From Chitinophaga niabensis (lineage in GTDB: Bacteria; Bacteroidota; Bacteroidia; Chitinophagales; Chitinophagaceae): 64,000 nt of DNA. The stretch lies in the NCBI GenBank assembly GCA_017849435.1, contig JAFIGY010000012.1:186001-250000 (forward strand), in the 5' to 3' direction. This document shows positions 7,900 through 16,328 of this stretch, piece by piece (within the stretch, counting starts at the first letter, position 1; each line of letters begins with the position of its first letter). The position numbers were made by a program, and so were the translations under genes. The notes under the pieces were generated by a model. The model was not told the DNA's origin and did no database searches. It was given only the letters and a program-made list of their open reading frames with translations.

Positions 7900-8589
7900 T
7901 CAATACAATGAGGAGTGGTAACCGTTGGCATCCGCGTGGGAATCACACCAGGCGATGGCGCCGATCAGCGTACCGAGCTTGCAGGCTCTCCCGACGAAAT
8001 CCGACACGACGCACCAGAAATGGCAGCCGCCGGTACAGCGTTCATCGAATGCATGCATCACGCTCCCTATGCATTCAAACCTCCCTTCCCGCAGTTCGGT
8101 TCCTGCCTTCCGGGGTTCGAACGGCTGCTGATGCTGCAGCAACACGGGTTTTGTCTTTGCCAGTTCATTCCGCTCCATCTTAAACTGGTAGGAGATGCCG
8201 GATCTGAACAGGGTGGCGGTGATCGTGCCGCTGAACCCGTCTGCTTCTTTTCGCAGCAGGTGATTGTCCTGATAGCAGATGTAATAAGTGCCATAGAGCG
8301 GGTAAGCCAGTATCACGCCTTTGACGGCGCCGTTCTCCATCACCGGCAGGTAGATGGTGGTCAGCTCCTGTTGCGCGACCGGATTGTAGCGGGTTTCAAA
8401 GCCGGTCCTCAGGAGATCGATGCGGGCCACCTCGGCCCCATACTCCCTTTTGAACGCTTCAAACTCCCTGCTCCCGAGGAAAGCAGAGACCTCCGGACTA
8501 ACAGCCGGTGTTTCCGGCGCGACTTCCTTCTCGCATCCGATGATCATAACAGTGACAATGAATGAGATCGAAAAAAATAATTGCTTCAT
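7900..8589 (-). CDS. Lipoprotein with Cys-rich C-terminal domain, unknown function
   Basis: A 229-residue predicted lipoprotein: MKQLFFSISF, a hydrophobic run and the lipobox MIIGC with Cys19. Residues about 20-160 form an ordinary soluble part with no motif I know. The last 60 residues are different: they hold six Cys in the pattern C-x11-C-x3-C-x3-C-x9-C-x11-C, mixed with hydrophobic segments such as LGTLIGAIAW. The layout of an N-terminal body and a small Cys-rich hydrophobic C-terminal part recalls the halocin C8-type precursors, in which the N-terminal part gives immunity and the C-terminal part is released as a peptide. That likeness is only by pattern. An ABC exporter pair follows downstream on the same strand. 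Function remains unknown. Confidence 0.75.
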   Translation of the reverse strand: MKQLFFSISFIVTVMIIGCEKEVAPETPAVSPEVSAFLGSREFEAFKREYGAEVARIDLLRTGFETRYNPVAQQELTTIYLPVMENGAVKGVILAYPLYGTYYICYQDNHLLRKEADGFSGTITATLFRSGISYQFKMERNELAKTKPVLLQHQQPFEPRKAGTELREGRFECIGSVMHAFDERCTGGCHFWCVVSDFVGRACKLGTLIGAIAWCDSHADANGYHSSLY

Positions 8590-8646
8590 GATGTTTGATT
8601 GGTGGGATAAACAAATGGGTTAACACCAACCCGGATCCGGAAGGAA

Positions 8647-8662
8647 TGTTCTCCGGAGAACA
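8647..8662. promoter_or_regulatory. 16-bp perfect palindrome, possible operator
   Basis: TGTTCTCCGGAGAACA is its own reverse complement. It lies 58-73 bases upstream of the ATG of the Cys-rich lipoprotein, where a dimeric repressor or activator could bind. No regulator gene is adjacent. Confidence 0.45.
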
Positions 8663-8669
8663 GCTGCCC

Positions 8670-8690
8670 TCCGGCAGAATGCCTGCCGGA
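8670..8690. repeat. 8-bp inverted repeat
   Basis: TCCGGCAG (8670-8677) and CTGCCGGA (8683-8690) pair perfectly around the loop AATGC. It lies 7 bases from the 16-bp palindrome, so the two may form one regulatory patch. Confidence 0.5.
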
Positions 8691-9122
8691 CCCGGGGTCT
8701 GAGAAAAAAATGATGCCTGAAAAGGCGGAGCCCTGTTTTGCATAATCGTATGGTATTTAAATGAGCGAATCATGATGATCTGTTTTATCACAGGCAATAA
8801 CAAGCCTTGACGCATACACGAGGTATGCATGTGAAGGATACAAGAACCGGCCAGGAATAGCTGGTCCGTTTGATGCTTGCGAATTCCTATGCTATGAGCG
8901 TTCGTTGTTAACAAACCACTGACAATGTAAAAGTAGCCAGGAACGGGCATCTGGCGTGAAAAAAAGAGCGACAATATCTCGGAATGAGAAGAGAGAATCT
9001 CCGAATTACGCATGGTTCGCCAAAATCACACCAGCGTGGCCAGGCACCAAAAAACTGCTAACTTTACACTGCGTAGATACACGGCGTCATGCCTTGTGAT
9101 CTTTACTTTAATCATGTGAACT

Positions 9123-10418
9123 ATGGGAACTTCAATCACTTGTCCGAATTGCAAACACCAATTTGTTATGGAGGACGCCGTTGCCGCAGATATCGAACGG
9201 GAAATGCGCGGCAAAATGGAAACGGAATGGCGGAAAAGAATGGATGCCCTCCAGTTGCAAAAGAATGAAATGGAACAACAACGCCAGCAGATCATCCAGG
9301 ATCGCCAGCGCCAGGAGGAAGAGCTTAACAAACGCCTGCAGTCGGAGAAGATCAAACTGCAGGAAAGCCTGTCCGAAAATATCCGCAGGAACGTGACCGC
9401 CGATTTCGAGAACCAGCTCCGCCTTATGCGCGAAACCCAGCGCGAGAATGAAGAGAAACTGAAAGAAGCCCGGCAGAAAGAACTGGATTTCCTCCGGAAA
9501 GCCCAGGAACTCCAATCCCGGGAGCAGGAACTGGAACTGGACCTGCAAAAACGCCTCATTGATGAACGCAACCGCCTGCAGGAACAGGTGCGCAAGGAGG
9601 AAGCGGAACGCAGCAGCCTCAAAGAAACAGAATACCAGATGCGCCTCCGGGAAATGGAAAAACAATTGGAAGACCAGCGCCGCCTCGCAGAAGAAATGAA
9701 ACGCAAAGCGGAACAGGGATCAATGCAGTTACAGGGCGAAGTACAGGAGCTGGCGCTGGAAGAAATGCTGCACAGCGCCTTCCCCTTCGATGTCATCGAA
9801 GAAGTAGGCAAAGGCGTGCGGGGCGCGGATTGTATCCAGATCGTGCGGAACCAGTTCGGGCAGGAATGCGGGAAAATCATCTATGAAAGCAAACGCACGA
9901 AGGATTTCTCCCGTGAATGGATCGAAAAACTCAAGGCAGACCTCCGCAGTCAGGGCGCAGATATCGCCGTACTGGTCACGCAAACGATGCCGAAGGATAT
10001 GGAACGGTTCGGAGAAAAGGAAGGGATCTGGATCTGTACTTTTCATGAAGTAAAAGGACTCACCTACGTGCTGCGCGATGCGATCCTCAAAGTATACAAC
10101 GCCACCAAACGACAGGAAAATAAAGGAGACAAGATGCACCTGCTGTATCATTACCTCACCAGCGGCGAATTTGCTGAGCAGTGGAGCGCCATCCGGGAAG
10201 GATTCCGAGCGATGAAAACCAGTATCCAGAAAGAAAGGGAAGCGATGGAAAAACTCTGGAAAGCCCGCGAAAAGCAACTGGAGAAGGTGCTGCTCAACGC
10301 CGCGCACATCAAAGGCTCCATTGAAGGGATCGCAGGAAACGATTCAGTAGATCTTCAACTGCTGGACGATACCGTGGAATCTTTATTGCCGCCGCCAAAC
10401 GGACACGGGGAGGATTGA
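9123..10418 (+). CDS. DUF2130 domain protein with long coiled coil
   Basis: A 431-residue soluble protein. The N-terminus has CPNCKHQF (residues 7-14), half of a zinc ribbon. Residues about 20-205 are a highly charged Glu/Arg/Gln-rich coiled coil. From about 215 to 400 follows the DUF2130 domain, which contains GADCIQIV and then IIYESKRTK. The D...ExK spacing is compatible with a PD-(D/E)xK nuclease-type core. I do not know a tested activity for the family, so DNA binding or cleavage is inference. A later part is predicted helical. The gene ends just before the HAD gene, whose promoter appears to overlap its stop codon. Confidence 0.88.
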   Translation: MGTSITCPNCKHQFVMEDAVAADIEREMRGKMETEWRKRMDALQLQKNEMEQQRQQIIQDRQRQEEELNKRLQSEKIKLQESLSENIRRNVTADFENQLRLMRETQRENEEKLKEARQKELDFLRKAQELQSREQELELDLQKRLIDERNRLQEQVRKEEAERSSLKETEYQMRLREMEKQLEDQRRLAEEMKRKAEQGSMQLQGEVQELALEEMLHSAFPFDVIEEVGKGVRGADCIQIVRNQFGQECGKIIYESKRTKDFSREWIEKLKADLRSQGADIAVLVTQTMPKDMERFGEKEGIWICTFHEVKGLTYVLRDAILKVYNATKRQENKGDKMHLLYHYLTSGEFAEQWSAIREGFRAMKTSIQKEREAMEKLWKAREKQLEKVLLNAAHIKGSIEGIAGNDSVDLQLLDDTVESLLPPPNGHGED

Positions 10419-10444
10419 TTATAAATTTTTTTTATGTACTTTTA
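10414..10444 (+). promoter_or_regulatory. Promoter of the HAD gene overlapping the DUF2130 stop codon
   Basis: ATTG at 10414-10417 (TTG of the -33 box), a 19-base spacer and TACTTTTA at 10437-10444 (one base from TAnnTTTG). Only five bases separate the -7 box from the ATG at 10450, so the transcript would be leaderless or nearly so. Confidence 0.5.
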
Positions 10445-10449
10445 TCGCC

Positions 10450-11070
10450 ATGCAAAACCAGGCTTATCAATCCATCATCTTTGATCTCGGCGCCGTGCTC
10501 GTAGACTGGAATCCCCGTTATCTCTACCGAAAAATTTTCCGTACGCCGGAAGAAACCGAATTCTTTCTGCAGCATATCTGCACGCCGGATTGGAATGAAG
10601 AACAGGATGCGGGCAGAAGCCTGGTGGATGGAACAGAATTGCTGATCATACGGTATCCCGACTATGAAGCGCCCATTCGCGCCTTTTACGGCAGATGGAA
10701 GGAAATGCTCGGCGGACCTATCGAAGAGACAGTGAATATCCTGCAGCAATTGAAAGAAAGCGGTCGTTATAAACTCTACGCCCTCACCAACTGGTCGAAT
10801 GAAACATTTCCCATTGCGTTAATGGAATACCGTTTTTTACAATGGTTTGATGGAATAGTGGTATCCGGAAAAGAAAGGATACGCAAACCGGAACCTGATT
10901 TTTATCAGTTATTGCTCGACCGTTACGATGTGAATAAGGCACATACGCTCTTTATTGATGATAATTTGCGAAATGTGAAGGCGGCGGAATCCATGGGAAT
11001 AGAATCGATCCATTTTCAGTCGTCACAACAACTTAAAACAGCATTAGAACAACGTGGTATCCTTAACTGA
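10450..11070 (+). CDS. HAD-superfamily hydrolase (YihX-like phosphatase)
   Basis: A 206-residue haloacid dehalogenase-type hydrolase, subfamily IA. Motif I is IIFDLGAVLVDWN, with the nucleophile Asp12. The usual second Asp of motif I is replaced by Gly, as in YihX-type glucose-1-phosphatases and the N-terminal domain of soluble epoxide hydrolase. Motif II is ALTNWS, the Lys of motif III lies in RIRKPEPDFY, and motif IV is LFIDDN. The length matches YihX. It likely removes phosphate from a small sugar phosphate, but the substrate is not determined by sequence. It is the last gene before a 254-bp gap and probably has its own promoter. Confidence 0.88.
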   Translation: MQNQAYQSIIFDLGAVLVDWNPRYLYRKIFRTPEETEFFLQHICTPDWNEEQDAGRSLVDGTELLIIRYPDYEAPIRAFYGRWKEMLGGPIEETVNILQQLKESGRYKLYALTNWSNETFPIALMEYRFLQWFDGIVVSGKERIRKPEPDFYQLLLDRYDVNKAHTLFIDDNLRNVKAAESMGIESIHFQSSQQLKTALEQRGILN

Positions 11071-11324
11071 TCATCCTTTACCCATATCTTCTGCATAGCG
11101 CAAACATTTCTAACTACCTTCATATCTTCGGAATAATCCATGTAAAACCTTTACCATAAAGGGTTCGTTTTAACATTTCGTTGGCGCGATTTTAACTTTT
11201 CTTCTGTAAACCGGCAGTAACATTCCCCCGTCTATACCGTTCAACAATTACAGGACCCGGTTGTGCATCCACACGGACTGCATCGCCGGCTTGTTTTTTT
11301 AACAAGTGAAAAAAATATACACAT

Positions 11325-11969
11325 ATGAAGAGAACAGGATTTTTTTTAAGCACACTTGCCATCGGCGCCCTGCTGGTCAGCAGTTGCAGAAAGGAGCCGT
11401 TGAAAGACATGACAGATGAGGAATCCCGCATCTACATCACAAACTACGATACGCAGGTTAATTTCTCTACTTATAAGACATTCAGTATTGTTGATTCCGT
11501 TGCAGTGATCAGCAATCGTGATTCGGCAAAGAAAGAACTGACCGCTTACGATGTGAAACTGCTGGCCAGTCTCACCGCTTCCATGCAGGCGAGAGGGTAT
11601 ACACTGGTGGACAGAGGCGCCAAACCGGACCTCGCACTGAACGTGAGCCGTATCGATAACACCTATAGTTCCATCGGTTACAATCCGGGTTACTGGAGCG
11701 GATGGCCCGGCTATTGGGACACCGGTTACTGGGGCTATCCGGGTTGGGGCTACTGGTTCCCGTCTTATTACACTGTGTTCCGCTACAAGGAAAAATCGGT
11801 GGCCATCGATATGATTGATCTGAAAAATGCGCCGAAAGACGGCAGCAAGATCACAGCCGTATGGAACGCAATGTTGCGTGGCACCGGCGTGTGGAATAGC
11901 GATAACATCGATGCAATGGTGAAAGCGGTGTTTGATCAGAGCCAGTATCTGAAAGCATCCGTGAACTGA
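11325..11969 (+). CDS. DUF4136 domain lipoprotein
   Basis: A 214-residue lipoprotein with the lipobox LVSSC (Cys21) after a hydrophobic signal. The mature part fits DUF4136: an early FSTYKTFSIVD strand, a conserved middle with ARGYTLVDRGAKPDLALNVSRI, and a C-terminal IDAMVKAVFDQ. A Gly/Trp/Tyr-rich insert at about residues 120-146 is probably a flexible surface loop. DUF4136 proteins are periplasm-facing outer-membrane lipoproteins without a known activity. The gene is 23 bases from the next gene, an outer-membrane barrel, so the two likely form an operon and act together at the outer membrane. Confidence 0.88.
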   Translation: MKRTGFFLSTLAIGALLVSSCRKEPLKDMTDEESRIYITNYDTQVNFSTYKTFSIVDSVAVISNRDSAKKELTAYDVKLLASLTASMQARGYTLVDRGAKPDLALNVSRIDNTYSSIGYNPGYWSGWPGYWDTGYWGYPGWGYWFPSYYTVFRYKEKSVAIDMIDLKNAPKDGSKITAVWNAMLRGTGVWNSDNIDAMVKAVFDQSQYLKASVN

Positions 11970-11992
11970 TTTGACAGGACTAGTTAAAAATT

Positions 11993-12622
11993 ATGAACAT
12001 GAAAAGTATTAAAGCATTTATATTGATATTGATCGGCTCGATGGGTGTACATACCGCCTTCGCGCAAACCACCCGCCCGCCGGTTTCCATTACCCTGAAC
12101 TATTCTATCGCGCAGCCTCTGGGTTCTCTGAGCGACTATGCAAAGAACACCAGTTTCCGCGGCTGGATGGCGGGATTCAATTATTCCATTAACGACCGCC
12201 TGAGCGTGGGTGCCAAAGTAGGATTTTCCGATTTCTATGAAAGAGTGCCGAGAGCGGTATACCCGGGAAAGGGAGAAGATATTTCAGCGGTGCAGACGCG
12301 CACTTTACAGACCATCCCCGTTCTTGCCACCGTGCAGTATAATCTGACCGGGCCGGAATCCGCCGTGATCCCCTATGTAGGCGCAGGCATCGGTACGGCC
12401 AATCTGAACTATGAGAAATATTGGGGCGAGTTTGTGGAAAAGCAGAATAAATGGGCATTCCAGGTGAGCCCGGAAGCAGGTATCAACATACCGCTCGGAA
12501 AATACTCACCGGTGATGCTGAACGCGAATTTGCAGTACAACTATGCACCGTACAAATACAATGAGATCAGCAACTTTAATTCCATACAGGCGAACATTGG
12601 AGTAAAGTTCCATATCCAATAA
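11993..12622 (+). CDS. Outer-membrane beta-barrel protein (OmpA-like porin family)
   Basis: A 209-residue protein with a Sec signal peptide (to about residue 24, ending AFAQ). The mature part shows alternating hydrophobic strands with aromatic girdles, such as FNYSINDRLSVGAKVGF and PYVGAGIGTANLNY, and ends in a strand with a C-terminal hydrophobic residue pattern (ANIGVKFHIQ). This fits a small 8-stranded outer-membrane barrel of the OMP_b-brl type. ATG codons occur at 11993 and 11999, and either could be the start. It lies downstream of the DUF4136 lipoprotein and ends at a strong terminator shared with the convergent ApbE gene. Confidence 0.85.
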   Translation: MNMKSIKAFILILIGSMGVHTAFAQTTRPPVSITLNYSIAQPLGSLSDYAKNTSFRGWMAGFNYSINDRLSVGAKVGFSDFYERVPRAVYPGKGEDISAVQTRTLQTIPVLATVQYNLTGPESAVIPYVGAGIGTANLNYEKYWGEFVEKQNKWAFQVSPEAGINIPLGKYSPVMLNANLQYNYAPYKYNEISNFNSIQANIGVKFHIQ

Positions 12623-12656
12623 CCTGGTTGACCATTCAGGGAAACAGTGAGAGTGG

Positions 12657-12683
12657 CAGGGGCCGTCGATTCGACGGCCCCTG
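12657..12683. terminator. Bidirectional terminator between convergent genes
   Basis: Eleven-bp perfect arms CAGGGGCCGTC and GACGGCCCCTG enclose a 5-base loop. The hairpin lies between the barrel gene (plus) and the ApbE gene (minus). A T run follows on the plus strand after six bases. Confidence 0.75.
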
Positions 12684-12689
12684 ATGTTT

Positions 12690-13682
12690 TTAGTCCTGGT
12701 GGAAGAAACCGGGAGAGTATTTTTCACGGATCTTTCCATCCGTATCCTTATACACGTAAAAAGCTTCCAGTTGCAGTTTAGGATGCTCCCTGATGAATTG
12801 AAGACCTGCGTCCACGCCGAGGATGATCAGCGCGTTATCGAAAGCGTCCGCAGTGATGCCATCCGGCGCGCATACGGTCACGGAAATGATATTGTTGTGC
12901 AGGGCTTCGCCGGTGCGGGGATCGATAGTATGCGCGAAGCGGATGCCGCCTTCATCGAAGAAACGCTGGTAGTTGCCGCTGGTGGCCACGGCCCTGTTCT
13001 TTAGCCGGATGGTAGCCAGTTCCGGTCTGCCATCTGAGGAGGAGTCTGCCGGTGGTCGTTCGATGCCGATGGACCAGGGCATTCCCTGCGTGTTCACGCC
13101 GGAGGACACCAGTTCTCCGCCTACGTCCACCAGGAAATTATGAATGCCTTTCCTGTGCAGGAAATTCCCTACCACATCAGACGTAAATCCCTGGGCAATA
13201 CCATTGCAGTCGATCTCCACACCGTCTTTCTTTTTCAACAGGTATTTTACGCGCACCGTCAGCAGCCGGTAATCCACGAGCGGTAATATGCGCCGGATCT
13301 CCTCAACCGAAGGCCTCCTGTTATGCCGCACCACGCCAAAGCCCCAGAGATCCACCAACGGCTTTACCGTAATATCGAACAACCCGTTTGTAATACGGCT
13401 TACCTCCAGTGATTTTTTCACCACCGTATACATATACGGATCCATTACGATCTTATCGCCTTTGTTGAAACGGTTAATCAGGGAACCGGGCAGATAAAGG
13501 GACATAGACCGGTCGATCTCCCGGAAAAGCCTTTCCACTTCCGGTTGCAGGGAGGTGGTATCGTTACTGAGATATTTGACGATATAGTAAGTCCCCTGCG
13601 CCTTCCCCTGGAAAGTCACCAGAGATTGAGCGGAAGCACTAACGGAAATGCATATACTAAGAAGAATGAGCCAGCCTTTCAT
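12690..13682 (-). CDS. apbE: FAD:protein FMN transferase (ApbE family)
   Basis: A 330-residue exported enzyme that uses FAD to attach FMN covalently to Ser/Thr of target proteins, usually flavoproteins outside the cytoplasm. The signal peptide is MKGWLILLSICISVSASA. Family landmarks are GTYYIVKY near residue 31, IDCNGIAQGF, VDVGGELVSSG, and the metal and FAD region HTIDPRTGEAL followed by ITADAFDNALIILG. I start at 13682: an upstream in-frame ATG would add 28 residues, overlap the next gene and spoil the signal peptide. The upstream neighbour is an acyl-CoA dehydrogenase. No obvious flavinylation target is in the window. Confidence 0.92.
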   Translation of the reverse strand: MKGWLILLSICISVSASAQSLVTFQGKAQGTYYIVKYLSNDTTSLQPEVERLFREIDRSMSLYLPGSLINRFNKGDKIVMDPYMYTVVKKSLEVSRITNGLFDITVKPLVDLWGFGVVRHNRRPSVEEIRRILPLVDYRLLTVRVKYLLKKKDGVEIDCNGIAQGFTSDVVGNFLHRKGIHNFLVDVGGELVSSGVNTQGMPWSIGIERPPADSSSDGRPELATIRLKNRAVATSGNYQRFFDEGGIRFAHTIDPRTGEALHNNIISVTVCAPDGITADAFDNALIILGVDAGLQFIREHPKLQLEAFYVYKDTDGKIREKYSPGFFHQD

Positions 13683-13707
13683 GCGTACAAAATAGGAAAT
13701 ATAGTGA

Positions 13708-14895
13708 TCAGAAAAAAGCATTGAGGCCGGTGATGTCCATACCGGTGATGAGCAAATGCACTTCATGGGTACCTTCGTAGGTGATCACGCTTTCGAGGTT
13801 CATCAGGTGCCGCATGATCGGGTATTCGCCGGAGATGCCCATGGCGCCGAGTATCTGCCGGGCTTCCCGGGCAATGTGTGCGGCGGTTTCGCAGGCGTTC
13901 CGCTTGGCCATGGAGATTTGTTCGGGTGTGGCTTTTCCTTCGTTCCGCAATACCCCCAGCCGCCAGTTCATCAGTTGTGCCTTGGTGATCTCTGTGATCA
14001 TTTCCGCCAGCTTCTTTTGTGTCAGCTGGAATCCCGCAATGGGTTTTCCGAATTGCACACGCTCTTTGGCGTAGCGGAGGGCGGTATCGTAACAATCCAT
14101 CGCCGCGCCGATAGCGCCCCAGGCAATGCCGTAGCGGGCGGAGGAAAGGCAGGAGAGCGGTGCTTTCAAACCTTTCGCTTCGGGCAGTATATTCGTTTTA
14201 GGCACCCGCACGTCATCCAGCACCAGTTCCCCTGTGGCGCTGGCACGGAGGCTCCATTTGTCTTTGGTCTCCGGTGTGGAAAAACCTTCCATTCCACGCT
14301 CCACCATTACGCCACGGATTTTGCCCTCAGGATCCCGCGCCCATACGAGTGCGATGTCGGCAAAGGGGGCGTTGGATATCCACATCTTGGCGCCGTTCAG
14401 ACGGATGTAGTCGCCGTCATCATCAAAATAGGTGAGCATACCGGCAGGGTTGGAACCGAAATCTGGTTCTGTTAACCCGAAACAGCCCATCAATTCTCCG
14501 GTCGCGAGTTTGGGCAGCCAGCGTTTTTTCTGTTCTTCACTGCCGAAAGTATAGATCGGATGCATGACGAGCGAACCCTGCACGGATGCCGTGGAACGAA
14601 TGCCGCTGTCCCCGCGCTCGAGCTCCTGCATCATGAGTCCATACGCAATATAATCCAGCCCTCCGCCGCCATAGCTGACAGGAATAGTGGGACCAAAACA
14701 GCCGAGCCTGCCTAGTTCCGGGATCACCTGTGAAGGAAAAACGGCGCGCTGGCAATGATCGTCAATGATAGGAGAGAGGAATTGTTTTACCCATTGTCGC
14801 ACCGCGTCGCGTACCATTTTGTGCTCTTCGGTCAGCAATTCGTCTGTCAGAAAATAATCGGGTGACTGGAACAGGTCTTGGTGCATGGGAAACAT
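13708..14895 (-). CDS. Acyl-CoA dehydrogenase, glutaryl-CoA dehydrogenase-like
   Basis: A 395-residue flavoenzyme. It should oxidise an acyl-CoA using FAD, with electrons passed to ETF. The sequence is closest in pattern to glutaryl-CoA dehydrogenase: RSTASVQGSLVMHPIY with the Arg that binds the glutaryl carboxylate, CFGLTEPDFGSNP, the FAD region KMWISNAPFADI, and the catalytic Glu in TYEGTHEVH. Length is normal. If it is a true glutaryl-CoA dehydrogenase it works in Lys/Trp degradation by oxidation and decarboxylation to crotonyl-CoA. The 3-hydroxyacyl-CoA dehydrogenase at 21.2 kb would act later in the same type of pathway. ATG codons at residues 1 and 4 are both possible starts. Confidence 0.9.
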   Translation of the reverse strand: MFPMHQDLFQSPDYFLTDELLTEEHKMVRDAVRQWVKQFLSPIIDDHCQRAVFPSQVIPELGRLGCFGPTIPVSYGGGGLDYIAYGLMMQELERGDSGIRSTASVQGSLVMHPIYTFGSEEQKKRWLPKLATGELMGCFGLTEPDFGSNPAGMLTYFDDDGDYIRLNGAKMWISNAPFADIALVWARDPEGKIRGVMVERGMEGFSTPETKDKWSLRASATGELVLDDVRVPKTNILPEAKGLKAPLSCLSSARYGIAWGAIGAAMDCYDTALRYAKERVQFGKPIAGFQLTQKKLAEMITEITKAQLMNWRLGVLRNEGKATPEQISMAKRNACETAAHIAREARQILGAMGISGEYPIMRHLMNLESVITYEGTHEVHLLITGMDITGLNAFF

Positions 14896-14986
14896 TTTAC
14901 AAGCGCTCCGGAACAGCCGGACAACTTCCGCTCAATTTACGGAATTACCCAGAAGTTACTACCTTCGGGGCTGCAAATCTGAGCTT

Positions 14987-15415
14987 ATGGCTAAACTGTT
15001 ACCTGCACTGCTGTTGGCAGCATTCCTGGCTTTCGTGGTCGCCGGATTTTCTACGAAGAATGCGCTAAAGCTGACTACGGGAGCAGATACTTCCGCGGCT
15101 AAGGAGAGACCCCTCATCAAGCAATACTGGATGGTATTCCTGAAAAAAGGTATTGTAACGGAGCAAAATGAAGCCGCTGATTCCATCGTTCAGGCAAAAC
15201 ACATGGCCAATATCCGGCAGCTGGCGGATGAAGGGAAAATGGTGGTGGCAGGACCATTCGGCGGGAATGATGAGCTGCGGGGAATTTTTATTATGGATTG
15301 TAAAGACAGCCTCGAAGTGGCGAGCCTCCTGCGTGCGGACGCTGCCATTGCAACAGGCAGGCTCACTTTCGAAATAAGGCCCTGGTGGACCGCAAAGAAT
15401 TGTTTATTTAAGTAG
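14987..15415 (+). CDS. YciI-like domain protein with signal peptide
   Basis: A 142-residue exported protein. After a signal peptide or N-terminal anchor ([20 protein letters not shown]) it has the YCII-related ferredoxin-like fold with the typical layout: [33 protein letters not shown], and [17 protein letters not shown]. Family members bind small molecules at a conserved His/Asp pair, but no single reaction is assigned. I start at 14987, because an upstream frame of 34 residues has a non-signal composition. The TACCTTCG box at 14960-14967 is a plausible -7 element. The gene ends by overlapping the convergent pyrF gene by 12 bases. Confidence 0.8.
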   Translation: MAKLLPALLLAAFLAFVVAGFSTKNALKLTTGADTSAAKERPLIKQYWMVFLKKGIVTEQNEAADSIVQAKHMANIRQLADEGKMVVAGPFGGNDELRGIFIMDCKDSLEVASLLRADAAIATGRLTFEIRPWWTAKNCLFK

Positions 15416-16210
15416 ATATCCTGCCATTTCCTGTTGGTAACCCTCTGCCACAACACGTGCATCCTCCGCAAATCTTTCGTCGTTGCCTGCATAGATCACC
15501 GCACGGCTCGCATTCACCAGCAAACCCACATCCTGGTTCATTCCTTTTTCCGTGATCTCTTTCAGGCTGCCGCCCTGTGCGCCCACACCCGGCACGAGGA
15601 AGAAATGGTTCGGGATCACTTTGCGGATATCCGCTACTGCGCTGGCCTGCGTAGCACCCACTACGAACATCATATTGTCCGGCGTACCCCAGGAAGCGGT
15701 AGTGCGCATCACTTTCTCGTACAGGAATTCCCCACCTACCTTCTGCTGCTGGAAATCCTGGCTGCCTGCATTGGAAGTGAGTCCCAGCACGATCGCCCAT
15801 TTCTCGCTGAACCCGAGGAAAGGCTCCACACTGTCCCGCCCCATATAAGGTGCCACCGTTACGGAATCAAAGCCATAGGTTTCAAAGAAGGTTTTGGCAT
15901 AATAGGCGGAAGTATTACCGATGTCGCCACGCTTGGCATCCGCGATGGTGAAGATCTCTTTGGGAATATATTCGACAGTCCGTTGCAGGCTCTCCCAGCC
16001 GCGGATACCCTGGCACTCGTAAAAGGCAGTGTTGATCTTGTAGGCAACACAAAGGTCTTTCGTAGCGTCAATAATGGCCTTGTTAAAGGCAAATATCGGG
16101 TCGGGGAGGGAAAGCAGGTGTTTGGGGATCTTGTGTATGTCTGTATCCAGTCCGATACATAAATAAGATTGCCTGTCCCTGATAAGCTGCACCAATTCCT
16201 GTCTGTTCAT
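15404..16210 (-). CDS. pyrF: Orotidine 5'-phosphate decarboxylase
   Basis: A 268-residue cytosolic enzyme that converts OMP to UMP in the last step of pyrimidine synthesis. It belongs to the longer type-2 PyrF group: the core motif [14 protein letters not shown] (residues 87-100) contains the catalytic Asp91 and Lys93, and Lys58 lies in VAYKIN. The phosphate-binding C-terminal part [10 protein letters not shown] is present. The length of about 270 fits the group. The start at 16210 gives a normal N-terminus. It is a single gene; its 3' end overlaps the YciI-like gene by 12 bases on the other strand. Confidence 0.96.
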   Translation of the reverse strand: MNRQELVQLIRDRQSYLCIGLDTDIHKIPKHLLSLPDPIFAFNKAIIDATKDLCVAYKINTAFYECQGIRGWESLQRTVEYIPKEIFTIADAKRGDIGNTSAYYAKTFFETYGFDSVTVAPYMGRDSVEPFLGFSEKWAIVLGLTSNAGSQDFQQQKVGGEFLYEKVMRTTASWGTPDNMMFVVGATQASAVADIRKVIPNHFFLVPGVGAQGGSLKEITEKGMNQDVGLLVNASRAVIYAGNDERFAEDARVVAEGYQQEMAGYLLK

Positions 16211-16262
16211 AATGTAATTTGCAATTAGGGACGAATTTCCTCCATTTTTGTCAAAACATCAT

Positions 16263-16294
16263 TTTGATTTTCCAAAATAAGTGCTTAATTTTTG
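16263..16294 (+). promoter_or_regulatory. Promoter of the sugar isomerase/oxidoreductase operon
   Basis: TTTG at 16263-16266, a 19-base spacer and TAATTTTTG beginning at 16286. This is the Bacteroidota consensus with one extra T in the -7 box. The predicted leader is about 30 bases. Confidence 0.55.
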
Positions 16295-16328
16295 GCTCGT
16301 CCACGTTTATCGAAAAACTGGTATTTCC

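Larger units (their letters stand above)
8590..9122. other. 533-bp intergenic region with inverted repeats
   Basis: A divergent region between the Cys-rich lipoprotein (minus) and the DUF2130 gene (plus). I see no credible gene in it. It holds a 16-bp perfect palindrome at 8647-8662 and an 8-bp hairpin at 8670-8690 on the lipoprotein side. On the other side, TAACTTTA near 9058 could be a -7 box for the DUF2130 gene. A minus-strand open frame crosses the region but has no family-like composition. Confidence 0.5.

Noticed and set aside
8498-9013. Minus-strand open frame of 171 codons that overlaps the lipoprotein gene and its upstream region
   Set aside because: It overlaps the better supported lipoprotein gene, crosses the palindrome region and has no recognisable composition or motif.
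12690-13766. Longer start for the ApbE gene
   Set aside because: It would add 28 residues, hide the signal peptide and overlap the acyl-CoA dehydrogenase gene by 59 bases.
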